From Desulfopila sp. IMCC35006 (GTDB lineage: Bacteria; Desulfobacterota; Desulfobulbia; Desulfobulbales; Desulfocapsaceae), in contig NZ_SWCM01000008.1 in assembly GCF_005116645.1 (NCBI RefSeq), positions 62,001 to 126,000 on the forward strand: DNA of 64,000 nt. The letters run 5' to 3'. Positions 28,071 through 36,268 of this stretch are shown in pieces (the stretch's first letter is position 1; each line of letters starts with the position of its first letter). The notes under the pieces are model-generated. The model was not told the origin of the DNA. It worked only from the letters and a program-made list of their open reading frames with translations, and searched no databases. A program made the position numbers and the translations under genes.

Positions 28071-29129
28071 ATGACCAGTAATTTACATCAAAGGTGTCCT
28101 GAGATGATGGCGCTTTTGCGTCACACTGAGGACTCGATATTCTTCAAGGATATGGACGGCAGATTTGTTTTGGTGAGTGAAGCCAAAGCGAGACGATCAG
28201 CGGTTTTCTGGGAGGATATGATTGGCAAAACCGATTTTGATTTTCTCCCTTTAGAAGAGGCACAGAAATGTCGTGATGATGAAATTTTCATTATGGAAAC
28301 AGGAAAGTCATTAGAGGACAAGGAGGAGGAGCTGACGCGCTTAAACGGCACAAAATCATGGATTTCTGTTTCTAAATTTCCCTGGAAAGATATCAGCGGC
28401 GAGATTATTGGCGTGATTGGAATTTCCCGGGATATCACCAAGCGTAAAAAGTTAGAGAACCATATCCTGCGAATGCTCTCCATTGCAACGCACGATATGC
28501 GATCGCCTATTGTTTCCATTGCTTTAACTGTCAAGTTACTGGCAAGAGGAAGATTTGGCGAGGTCAGCGAAAGTGTTAAGCAGACGCTGCTCGACGTTTA
28601 TAATCGCATGATGAGACTGGAATTAATTATCAAGGAATATTTAACCAAATCCAGTGTCATGAGTTCCGGTAAAATAGGGAGGAAACAACTCCTTGACCTC
28701 CGTCAGGATATCATTGATCCGATTCTCGGAGAATTTTCACGGGAGATTGAAGAGGGGGATCTTCAGATTGACAATCGTCTGGGCGGAATTCCAGGCGATA
28801 AAATTCTTGTTTCTGCCAATAAAAACTGGTTGGCCATTGTGTATCGAAATCTTCTTTCTAATGCTATTCGTTACACTCAAAAAGGCGGTGTGATTGCGTA
28901 TGGGTTTGAAGATAAGGGAAAGATGTACCATTTTAACGTGTACAACAGCGGAGAAATCATTCCGATAGAGAAGAGAGGGGCGATTTTTGAAATGTTTGAG
29001 AGCGAGGGGAGCTCAGGTATTGGGCTTCCTGTAAGCCGTGAGCTTGTGCGACGTCATGGTGGAGATCTGTGGTGTGATGAGTCGCCTGATGGACATCCCA
29101 ATTTTGTTTTTAGCATTCCCAAGGAGTAA
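28071..29129 (+). CDS. Soluble PAS sensor histidine kinase
   Basis: A 352-residue cytosolic kinase without membrane segments. A PAS domain (residues about 10-125, EDSIFFKDMDGRFVLVSEA to VIGISRDITKRKKLE) is followed by a HisKA dimerisation region whose phospho-acceptor is in SIATHDMRSP (His near residue 143), then a HATPase_c domain with N-box YRNLLSNAIRYTQKG and G2-box EGSSGIGLPVSRELVRRHGG. The D(x)GxG box appears changed (NVYNSGEIIP), common in diverged kinases. No response regulator gene is adjacent, so it is an orphan kinase. GGGAG lies about 10 bases before the ATG. Confidence 0.9.
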   Translation: MTSNLHQRCPEMMALLRHTEDSIFFKDMDGRFVLVSEAKARRSAVFWEDMIGKTDFDFLPLEEAQKCRDDEIFIMETGKSLEDKEEELTRLNGTKSWISVSKFPWKDISGEIIGVIGISRDITKRKKLENHILRMLSIATHDMRSPIVSIALTVKLLARGRFGEVSESVKQTLLDVYNRMMRLELIIKEYLTKSSVMSSGKIGRKQLLDLRQDIIDPILGEFSREIEEGDLQIDNRLGGIPGDKILVSANKNWLAIVYRNLLSNAIRYTQKGGVIAYGFEDKGKMYHFNVYNSGEIIPIEKRGAIFEMFESEGSSGIGLPVSRELVRRHGGDLWCDESPDGHPNFVFSIPKE

Positions 29130-29338
29130 AAAAAAGCGATAGTCTTGTAATCGTGAGTTGCATGATTCCATGCAGAAATCATTTAATATCACGATTTCAA
29201 TTACTTGGCACGACCCTGATCAAGCCGCCTGTTTCTTGTCATTGTATATAGAGCTGGTATTGTGTATTACCGTGTTTGTGGTATCCGATGAAAGAGTTTC
29301 GCTGATATGAAGATGTGGATGAGTGCTAAGGCCTGGTT

Positions 29339-31018
29339 ATGAGATTTTTAACGTTAGGATCAATAAGTAAAAACCTTGCTCTATTGATAATCCTGGCGGT
29401 TTCTCCCGCTCTGGCCATCCTTTTTTACTCCGGCCTGGAGCAACGGCAGCAGTCCATCGAAAATGCCAAGCGGGACGTGTTACTGCTGACGCACACCATA
29501 GCCGAAGCGCAGAAAGAAATTGCCCGCTCCACCAAAAATATTCTCGCCACTCTTTCTTCCCTTTCAGCAATCCAGGACATGGATGTTGCGGGCAGCGCTG
29601 AAATCCTGAAGGCAGTGCTGAAGAAAAATCCTCAATACAACAATATGGCGTTAGTCGATCTCAGCGGACAAGTCCTGGCTGCGGGTGGCACTTTTTCGCG
29701 AATAAATCTGGCCGATCGAAAACATGTTCGAGAGGCCATAGACAGGAGAAGGTTTGCCGTTGGTGAATACATTGTGTCACGGGTTGGGACTTCTGTTCCT
29801 GCCTTTGCGTTCGCTTATCCCGTACTCGACCGCAAAGGGACCCTCAAAGCCATCTTGACTACTGCCGTCAAATTGACCAGTTTTTCCAGTTTCTATAACT
29901 TCTCGACCCTTCCTGAAAAATCCTTTGTTGGCCTGACCGACCATCAGGGAATTCGGTTGTTTTATTATCCTCAACAGGAAAAAACCAATCCCATCGGTGT
30001 ACCGATTCGATCCCAAAATTGGCAAATGGTCAGTAAAGCGAAGGATTCCGGCATATTTTTAAATACTGGATCTGATGGCATAAGTAGAATTTTTGCCTAC
30101 GAGCAAGTTCGTGTCGAACCCGGGGATCCCCCATATTTATGTGTTTGGGCAGGTATCCCTGAAGCCTATGTGATTGCGCCTGCCAACGCTATACTGACCA
30201 GAAATTTTTTATTAATGCTCCTGGCAACAGTGCTCTCTCTTTTCGTCTCCTGGGTGGTTGGAAAAAACATATTAATTTCTCCTCTGCAAAGTCTTGTGAC
30301 TTTGACACGAAAAATTGCTCAGGGAAACCTTGACGTGCGCAGCGAAATTACTCCTAAAACCCGGGAGCTTGAAAAGCTGACCAAGGCTTTTCATGAGATG
30401 GCGGATGCCCTTACTCTGAGTCGTAGAGTGCTGCTGGAGAGTGAGGCACGCTTTCGCCTGTTGATGGATAGTCTGGATATGTTTGTTTATGTTGCTGATA
30501 TGCAGACGTATGAGATTTTGTTTGTCAACGAGAACGCCAAAAAACAATTTGGCGACGTTGTCGGCAAAAAATGTTGGCAGGCCATACAGCAAGGTCAGGA
30601 TAGGCCTTGTTCCTTCTGCACCAATAAATATCTTCTGACTGACGACGGTCAGCCGGGAAAACAGTACAGTTGGGAGCAAAAAAATACGGTAACCGGGACG
30701 TGGTTATATATGCATGACAGGGCAATACAGTGGATTGACGGTCGCATTGTACGGTTGCAGGTTGCAGCTGATATCACCGACAGGAAAAAAATCGAAGACG
30801 AACGGGAACAGCTCATCGATCAGCTTAAGGACGCGTTGGCTGAAATTAAAACTTTAAGTGGCTTCCTGCCAATTTGTGCATCATGCAAAATGATAAGAGA
30901 TGATAAAGGGTATTGGAATCAGTTGGAAACATATATTCGCGATCATTCTGAGGCGGACTTCAGCCATGGTATCTGCCCGGATTGTGCGAAAAAATTATAT
31001 CCTGATCTTTATCGTTGA
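29339..31018 (+). CDS. Membrane sensor: Cache, HAMP, PAS and Cys-rich C-terminal tail, no output domain
   Basis: A 559-residue protein. TM1 is at about residues 12-32, a double-Cache periplasmic domain follows (YNNMALVDLSGQVLAAGG, then GLTDHQGIRLFYYP), TM2 near 285-305, then HAMP (SPLQSLVTLTRKIAQGNLDV), and a PAS domain (residues about 370-490) with an internal CxxC-like GKKCWQAIQQ and PCSFCTN. It ends with a coiled linker and the tail LPICASCKMIRDDKGYW followed by FSHGICPDCAKKLYPDLY. That tail (Cys-x2-Cys, then His-x3-Cys-x2-Cys) is known at the ends of response regulators and PAS proteins and probably binds metal. No kinase, GGDEF, EAL or MCP domain is present. Confidence 0.85.
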   Translation: MRFLTLGSISKNLALLIILAVSPALAILFYSGLEQRQQSIENAKRDVLLLTHTIAEAQKEIARSTKNILATLSSLSAIQDMDVAGSAEILKAVLKKNPQYNNMALVDLSGQVLAAGGTFSRINLADRKHVREAIDRRRFAVGEYIVSRVGTSVPAFAFAYPVLDRKGTLKAILTTAVKLTSFSSFYNFSTLPEKSFVGLTDHQGIRLFYYPQQEKTNPIGVPIRSQNWQMVSKAKDSGIFLNTGSDGISRIFAYEQVRVEPGDPPYLCVWAGIPEAYVIAPANAILTRNFLLMLLATVLSLFVSWVVGKNILISPLQSLVTLTRKIAQGNLDVRSEITPKTRELEKLTKAFHEMADALTLSRRVLLESEARFRLLMDSLDMFVYVADMQTYEILFVNENAKKQFGDVVGKKCWQAIQQGQDRPCSFCTNKYLLTDDGQPGKQYSWEQKNTVTGTWLYMHDRAIQWIDGRIVRLQVAADITDRKKIEDEREQLIDQLKDALAEIKTLSGFLPICASCKMIRDDKGYWNQLETYIRDHSEADFSHGICPDCAKKLYPDLYR

Positions 31019-31117
31019 AAACCCCTGAGGCAGCTGCCTGTGATGCGATCACGTCTGATGGATCGGCCAGATTGTAGCTGCAACGGAAGCTAAGGGTGTC
31101 CTGAGGGATGTCAATGA

Positions 31118-32725
31118 CTAATGGTTCCTGTTGACAAAGCTTTTATTATGTAAAGATTCCACCAGATTAAGCCTTTTGGCCCAAGGGTCCGATTCTGACG
31201 TTGATGCGTCAGCACCTCTGTTGTCAAAAACCATGATGATTTCCTTTTTGCTGTTAAATGGGGTCCATCTGGGCAACCCTTCCCCGTTCGGGGAGCCGGT
31301 TTTTATGAAATTGACCCAATATCTGAATACTAAAGATGCCATGGCCTGGTCTTTTTCTGTCAGGTCAGCCCCATACTTTGTGCTGAGTGTGTTAAAGGCA
31401 TATGGAACGTCTGTTGAATGGTAAGCCCCGGACCAATCAGACTTCTTGGAATCAGCCACGTAACCGAATCTGTATCCGTATACAGGTGCAGGCTGCTTAC
31501 TTGCTTGCTGCATTACAAAGCGCGCTGGCTCCACCATCAATATATCGCTTGCGATCGCCTGAGCTATTGCTTGTGGTGATTTGCTTCCGTTGACGCCATA
31601 GGCACTTCGTGCCTCCTGGTATTTATCTTCGCCAAATGGAGCGAGTGCTTCCTGTACGGTTTCAACAGTCGGAGGCAGACCGATATCTGCATCAGTCGTC
31701 CCCACAAGAACGGGCATATTGAGACCTTTACCTCGTTTATAGGTTTCTTCGGGCAGATTCACCATGAGAGTACCATCCATTATCGGACCCGAGTACGTCG
31801 GATCATTCATGGTTGCCATACTGAGACCGTTGACGATATCTTTTGCCGGTAAGTTGCGAAGTGCATCAAGCGCTCTTTGATCCTGCCCCTTGATCCCCAT
31901 TTTACGGGCGAACGCAACACCTGTAGATTCGGCCGAAGCCATTCCCTGCGAGTTTGCGGCCGAGAGCAACCTTATGCCGTTACCCCCGCGGCCACCACCC
32001 GATTGAATGATGGCCCGCTTATATAATCCTTGCGAAAGTTGTGATGTCAACAGGACATGAACAGAAAAGCCACCAGCAGATTCACCCATAAGGGTCACCT
32101 GGTCGGGATCGCCACCGAAATTCCGGATGTTTTCCTGAACCCACTTCAGTGCGGCGATCTGATCCATGAACCCATAGTTACCCAGCACGCCATCCTTATT
32201 TTCCCGGGTCAGAGCCGGGTGAGCAAAAAAGCCAAAACGCCCAATCCGATAATTAAAACTTACGGCCACAATATTTTTTTTGGCAAACTCATGACCGCTG
32301 AACATTGCCGGTGACGACCCTCCATTAACAAAACCACCACCATAAATCCAAACCAATACAGGCAAAGGTGTTGTTGGCTCCCCCTCGGGTTTCCAGATAT
32401 TAAGAAACAGGCAATCTTCAGAGGGGGAAGAACGAAGAGGGGCGTCGTCACCGGGTAGAGGTGCCTGCATGCAGTCATGGCCAAATTCGGTGGCGTTGTA
32501 TGTTCCGGACCAGTGCTCAAGGGGCTGAGGGGCACGCCATCTTAATTCTCCTCTTGGCGGCTTCGCATAAGGAATGCCTTTAAATACAGTTGCCCCATCT
32601 TCGTTGATTCCCTGTACCAGGCCCGACCGGGTCTTTACGACCGGGAGATTCTGCGTATAAATCATAGAAGCCGTTAATGTTAAAAGAGCACAGGTTACCA
32701 GCAGATAAATGCTATGTTTCAACAT
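31118..32725 (-). CDS. Secreted type-B carboxylesterase
   Basis: A 535-residue carboxylesterase/lipase of the cholinesterase-like family. A signal peptide is evident (HSIYLLVTCALLTLTASMIY). VKTRSGLVQGINEDGATVFK and GIPYAKPPRGELRW are the typical N-terminal motif; EDCLFLNIWKP is signature 2; GESAGGFSV carries the nucleophile Ser (about residue 215). The Glu and His of the triad lie in the C-terminal half, with GAYHSTDVPYAF carrying the likely His. It hydrolyses esters in the periplasm or outside. The start at 32725 has GAGAGGAGACTG before it; an earlier start would bury the signal peptide. It is divergent from cooA. Confidence 0.92.
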   Translation of the reverse strand: MLKHSIYLLVTCALLTLTASMIYTQNLPVVKTRSGLVQGINEDGATVFKGIPYAKPPRGELRWRAPQPLEHWSGTYNATEFGHDCMQAPLPGDDAPLRSSPSEDCLFLNIWKPEGEPTTPLPVLVWIYGGGFVNGGSSPAMFSGHEFAKKNIVAVSFNYRIGRFGFFAHPALTRENKDGVLGNYGFMDQIAALKWVQENIRNFGGDPDQVTLMGESAGGFSVHVLLTSQLSQGLYKRAIIQSGGGRGGNGIRLLSAANSQGMASAESTGVAFARKMGIKGQDQRALDALRNLPAKDIVNGLSMATMNDPTYSGPIMDGTLMVNLPEETYKRGKGLNMPVLVGTTDADIGLPPTVETVQEALAPFGEDKYQEARSAYGVNGSKSPQAIAQAIASDILMVEPARFVMQQASKQPAPVYGYRFGYVADSKKSDWSGAYHSTDVPYAFNTLSTKYGADLTEKDQAMASLVFRYWVNFIKTGSPNGEGLPRWTPFNSKKEIIMVFDNRGADASTSESDPWAKRLNLVESLHNKSFVNRNH

Positions 32726-33233
32726 CTTCAGTCTCCTCTCAAACCTGGGGCCTTGTCTGCTGGCGGACGCACCGTGACACTTCTCTTCCTGACCCTGCAC
32801 GTTGTTTCAGACCATAGTATGGGGAACATTGATGCCGAGGGGGAAGTCCTTGAAGTGAATCAGCATATTTTGGGCAAATGACAATTTGGGCACAACCGCC
32901 TTGAACGCAACATAAAGTGAGCAGAACTATTGGTCAACTGTACAGATCCCGTGCCGATCTCGGTCTCTTGTGCCTGTTGCATGATGTCGATTTTCGGCTG
33001 GTTTATGCTTTGCCATGGGACATAGATCCATGATGAGCATGTAGCGACGTTTGGCTGATGTTCATTCATACATGAAAGAGTAAGATCTTTTGGTAAGAAT
33101 TCAAACCCGACGAATCTGTTCTTTTGCGTAGCTTTTCTAATATTAATGCTGTTCCCGGCGCATTGTGTCGTTTGAATGGTAATCATAATGAAATATGAAC
33201 AATATCTTTGCCGGAACCGGAGAGAGAAAGGAA
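32726..33233. other. Divergent promoter region between esterase and cooA
   Basis: No gene is supported. TTTGGGCA occurs twice as a direct repeat near 32870 and 32893. I searched for a second CooA-type box before cooA; TGTCG at 33166 has no matching CGACA at the right spacing, so autoregulation is not supported by sequence. Confidence 0.4.
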
Positions 33234-33896
33234 ATGAAATTTTTAGAAGAAAATCTGCTCGATCACCTGCAACGTCCCGAATTTGCAGAGCTTCGTTCCG
33301 TGCTGACCAGTCACAAGTTTTCCAAAGGTTGTTATATCTGCCAGCCAGGGACGGGGGCTAATCGCGTGTTTATTGTAGAGAGCGGAAAAGTCAGAGTCTA
33401 TCTTGGCTACGAAGAAAAGGAGTTTAATCTGGGGATACTTACAAAGGGTGATATTTACTCCACGCATAGCGGAACATTTGTCCAGGCCCTGACCGATGCT
33501 GTGGTTCTGCTGACAGATGTAACAACATTCCGAAAGCGGATGGTTGGCGATCCTGAAGTAACCAAGGCCATGGTTCGCGTGCTGGGCAATATTTTACAAA
33601 CCTCATTTACCATAATTGATGGACTGGCCTTTAAAGATGTGAATGCACGTTTGGTTGCGCTGCTTTCAAATGAGGCCGGCAAACATGGCGTAACTTTTGC
33701 GGATGGCAGTGTTCAGATTCAGCTGGACTTATCTATTGAACAAATTGCCCGCTTGGTCGGTTCTACACGGCAAACAGTCTCAATGCTCCTCAATGATCTC
33801 GTGCGAGCAGGTCTTGTCGAGCGACCAGGACGGGGCCGATTCCTCATTGCTAACCTGTCGGCCTTGGAATCCGTTGGGGGAGTCATTCGCTCCTGA
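33234..33896 (+). CDS. cooA: CO-sensing Crp/Fnr-family regulator CooA
   Basis: A 220-residue haem-containing activator. The effector domain matches CooA closely: RVFIVESGKVRVYLGYEEKE then LTKGDIYSTHSG. His78 in THSG corresponds to the proximal haem ligand His77 of Rhodospirillum rubrum CooA. The position of its redox-switching Cys75 is Ser76 here, as in the Carboxydothermus type, so the ferric-state ligand must differ. The DNA-binding domain is typical (LSIEQIARLVGSTRQTVSML). CO binding should trigger binding to the palindrome at 33922 and activate cooS. ATG at 33234 has GGAGAG 9 bases upstream; an in-frame ATG at 33195 has none. The N-terminal residue matters because CooA uses its N-terminus as second haem ligand. 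Confidence 0.88.
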   Translation: MKFLEENLLDHLQRPEFAELRSVLTSHKFSKGCYICQPGTGANRVFIVESGKVRVYLGYEEKEFNLGILTKGDIYSTHSGTFVQALTDAVVLLTDVTTFRKRMVGDPEVTKAMVRVLGNILQTSFTIIDGLAFKDVNARLVALLSNEAGKHGVTFADGSVQIQLDLSIEQIARLVGSTRQTVSMLLNDLVRAGLVERPGRGRFLIANLSALESVGGVIRS

Positions 33897-33921
33897 AACA
33901 ATTGTTGCAGTATTTTGTCTT

Positions 33922-33939
33922 CTGTCGGCCAGGCGACAG
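33922..33939. promoter_or_regulatory. CooA-type binding site upstream of cooS
   Basis: CTGTCG-N6-CGACAG is a perfect 18-base palindrome. The core TGTCG-N6-CGACA is the CooA recognition pattern known from R. rubrum. It lies between cooA and cooS, 115 bases before the cooS start codon. Confidence 0.8.
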
Positions 33940-34053
33940 TTTTGTATGGCTCTTTGCAGTAGTGTTCTCACTTCAGTGAACATTCTAGCTGTTGCATTTG
34001 TACTAAAGCCAGAACGGCTAGATAACAGAGCAAATACTTCTTGAGGAGTCATC

Positions 34054-35943
34054 ATGTCCAAACAACCCACCCCTGCAAAAGAATTAACTATCTGGGAAGA
34101 CGCCCAGAAAATGATTGAAAAAGCGAGAAGAGACGGGGTGGAGACCGTTTGGGATCGCTTTGCACAGCAGCAGCCGGGATGCAAATTCTGTGAGCTTGGC
34201 TTGACCTGTAAAAATTGCAACATGGGACCGTGCAGGATTAGTCTCAAGGAAAATGGCAAAATGCAGCGAGGGGTCTGCGGGGCTGATGGAGATGTGATCG
34301 TGGCGCGGAACTTTGGCCGCTTTGTTGCGGGGGGAGCGGCAGGGCACTCAGACCATGGTCGTGATCTTATTGAAGTCCTTGAAGCTATTATCGAGGGTCG
34401 GGCGCCTGATTACAAAATAACCGATGAAAAAAAATTGCGAACTGTTGCCGCAGAGCTGGGAATATCCACTGAAGGCCGGGAAACAATACCAATCGCGGAG
34501 GATTTGGTAGAAGCCTGTTTTGCTGATTTTGGCAGCCGCAAAAAAGAACTCGGTTTTGTCTGCCGCGTCCCCGAGGTGCGCCAGGAAATCTGGCGGAAGT
34601 ATAAAGTGATGCCACGGGGGGTGGATCGGGAAATCGCCGAAATGATGCATCGTACGCACATGGGGTGTGACAACGATGCAGTGAGCACCATGCTGCACTC
34701 CGCCAAAACCGCGTTGGCTGATGGATGGGGTGGGTCCATGATCGGCACCGAGCTGTCCGACATTATCTTTGGGGTGCCTACCCCTGCAAAGTCCCAGGTG
34801 AATCTTGGGGTCATTAAAGTGGATATGGTCAATGTCCTTGTGCATGGTCATAATCCGGTGGTATCTGAGATGGTGCTGGCCGCAGCGCGGGATCCGCAGA
34901 TGCTGGCTCAAGCGAAAAAAGCTGGAGCAGCAGGTATTAATATCGGCGGCCTCTGCTGTACAGGCAATGAACTTCTCGGCAGACAGGGCATTCCTATGGC
35001 CGGAAACCACCTGATGACAGAGCTGGCAATTGTCACTGGTGCAGTGGAGGCGGTTGTCGTTGATTATCAGTGTATTATGCCAAGCATGGTTCAAGTCGCC
35101 GCCTGCTATCATACCAAATTTATCACTACTGCCGATAAAGCCCGGTTTACCGGGGCTACGCATATTTCTTTCAACACCGCAACCGCTGCACAACAGGCAA
35201 GTGAAATAATAGAGATGGCCATAGAGGCATATGCGGTCCGTGATCAGTCTCGGGTGGAGATTCCGGTTGCACCGGTAGACGTTGTCACCGGTTTTTCCAA
35301 TGAGGCTTTGTTAAATATGTTGGGCGGTAGTCTTGATCCGCTGCTCGATGCCATAAAAGATGGCTCTATCCGCGGAGTGGTGGCTATCGTGGGGTGTAAC
35401 AACCCTAAATTCCAGCACGATTCGCAAAATGTTGGACTGGCTAAGGAATTGATTAAAAGAGATATCCTGGTCCTGGCCACCGGATGTATTACAACGGCGG
35501 CAGGAAAGGCTGGACTTCTGGTTCCCGAGGGCAGCGAAATGGCCGGTCCCGGTTTAAAAAAGATCTGTTCCGCTTTGCATATACCTCCCGTTCTCCATTT
35601 TGGTTCCTGTGTCGATAATTCAAGAGTTATTCACCTTTGCGGCTTAATAGCGAATGCACTGGGGGTTGATATCTCCGACCTGCCGGTTTGGGGTGCATCC
35701 CCCGAATGGTACTCTGAGAAAGCTGTTGCTATCGGCCTGTACTGTGTGGCCTCCGGAATCCCGGTGCATATAGGAACACCGCCACAGATAACCGGATCTA
35801 AACTGGTGACCGATATTGCGTTAAATGGACTGGAAGAGCTGTTTGGTGCAGCCTTCCTGGTCGAGCCTGATTATGCACAGGCCGCAGAAAAGATGGATGA
35901 GCGGATCATCGCCAAACGATTAGCTCTTGGCCTTTCTGCCTAA
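34054..35943 (+). CDS. cooS: Anaerobic Ni-Fe-S carbon monoxide dehydrogenase catalytic subunit
   Basis: A 629-residue CODH that interconverts CO and CO2. The N-terminal Cys cluster CKFCELGLTCKNCNMGPC (Cys43, 46, 52, 55, 60) supplies the D- and B-clusters. C-cluster ligands are visible as VHGHNP (His264/266), GGLCCTGNE, GCNNPK, ATGCITTAAGKAGLL and FGSCVDNS. The length fits the CooS family. CTTGAGGAGTCATC precedes the ATG. Neither cooF (electron carrier), cooC (Ni insertion), an acetyl-CoA synthase nor an energy-converting hydrogenase is adjacent, so it is a lone cooS under CooA control, likely feeding electrons to a general ferredoxin pool. A stem-loop follows. Confidence 0.96.
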   Translation: MSKQPTPAKELTIWEDAQKMIEKARRDGVETVWDRFAQQQPGCKFCELGLTCKNCNMGPCRISLKENGKMQRGVCGADGDVIVARNFGRFVAGGAAGHSDHGRDLIEVLEAIIEGRAPDYKITDEKKLRTVAAELGISTEGRETIPIAEDLVEACFADFGSRKKELGFVCRVPEVRQEIWRKYKVMPRGVDREIAEMMHRTHMGCDNDAVSTMLHSAKTALADGWGGSMIGTELSDIIFGVPTPAKSQVNLGVIKVDMVNVLVHGHNPVVSEMVLAAARDPQMLAQAKKAGAAGINIGGLCCTGNELLGRQGIPMAGNHLMTELAIVTGAVEAVVVDYQCIMPSMVQVAACYHTKFITTADKARFTGATHISFNTATAAQQASEIIEMAIEAYAVRDQSRVEIPVAPVDVVTGFSNEALLNMLGGSLDPLLDAIKDGSIRGVVAIVGCNNPKFQHDSQNVGLAKELIKRDILVLATGCITTAAGKAGLLVPEGSEMAGPGLKKICSALHIPPVLHFGSCVDNSRVIHLCGLIANALGVDISDLPVWGASPEWYSEKAVAIGLYCVASGIPVHIGTPPQITGSKLVTDIALNGLEELFGAAFLVEPDYAQAAEKMDERIIAKRLALGLSA

Positions 35944-35952
35944 GCCTGCAGG

Positions 35953-35995
35953 ACACTTAGCTCTTGTTTTACCCTTTAATTCAAGGGCTAAGTGT
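35953..35995 (+). terminator. Stem-loop after cooS
   Basis: ACACTTAGCTCTTG at 35953-35966 pairs with CAAGGGCTAAGTGT at 35982-35995 (14 pairs, one G-U). No T-run follows, so it may be a factor-dependent terminator or a 3'-end stabiliser. Confidence 0.6.
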
Positions 35996-36072
35996 GACTG
36001 GAGGAAAACTGTAGTGCGTAGCGACATAAAAAAATTGCTTTTTTCATCAGAACTCATTAGTAAAGGTTGATT

Positions 36073-36157
36073 CCGATTGGGGTGTTCTGCAATAGCTGCG
36101 GGGCTGAGATTATACCCATCGAACCTGATACAGCTCATACTGTCGCAGGAAACTCGG
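36073..36157 (+). promoter_or_regulatory. TPP riboswitch (THI element)
   Basis: The conserved THI-box segments are present in order: GGGGTG near 36079, CTGAGA at 36104-36109, ACCC at 36114-36117, GAACCTGAT at 36121-36129, and GTCGCAGGAAA near 36142-36152. The closing helix P1 is CCGA (36073-36076) with TCGG (36154-36157). It senses thiamin pyrophosphate. It lies 111 bases before the start codon of the NRAMP-like gene, the only gene pair it can control. Confidence 0.93.
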
Positions 36158-36210
36158 AGATCGCTTTTTCCCGCCGGATTTTTTTCTCCTGCCCCAGCAA
36201 AGCCATCCCC

Positions 36211-36263
36211 GTCTCCCTCGACAGTCGTCAGTATCGACAATCCCTGCACCTACGAGAGGAGAC
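36211..36263 (+). promoter_or_regulatory. Shine-Dalgarno-masking hairpin, expression platform
   Basis: GTCTCCCTCG at 36211-36220 pairs with CGAGAGGAGAC at 36253-36263 (ten pairs and one bulged A). The right arm contains the whole ribosome site GAGAGGAG of the ATG at 36269. The hairpin would block translation, so TPP probably acts at the level of translation initiation. How TPP binding switches this stem is not resolved by eye. Confidence 0.6.
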
Positions 36264-36268
36264 AGTTC

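Noticed and set aside
29150-29220. Sigma-54 box TGGCACGACCCTGAT before the sensor gene
   Set aside because: The -24 part fits, but the -12 element reads TGAT rather than TTGC at the required spacing.
33161-33182. Second CooA box in front of cooA
   Set aside because: Only the left half TGTCG is present; no CGACA at six-base spacing.
36077-36268. N-terminal extension of the NRAMP-like protein
   Set aside because: The frame is open, but it runs through the TPP aptamer; the ribosome site and family length support the ATG at 36269.
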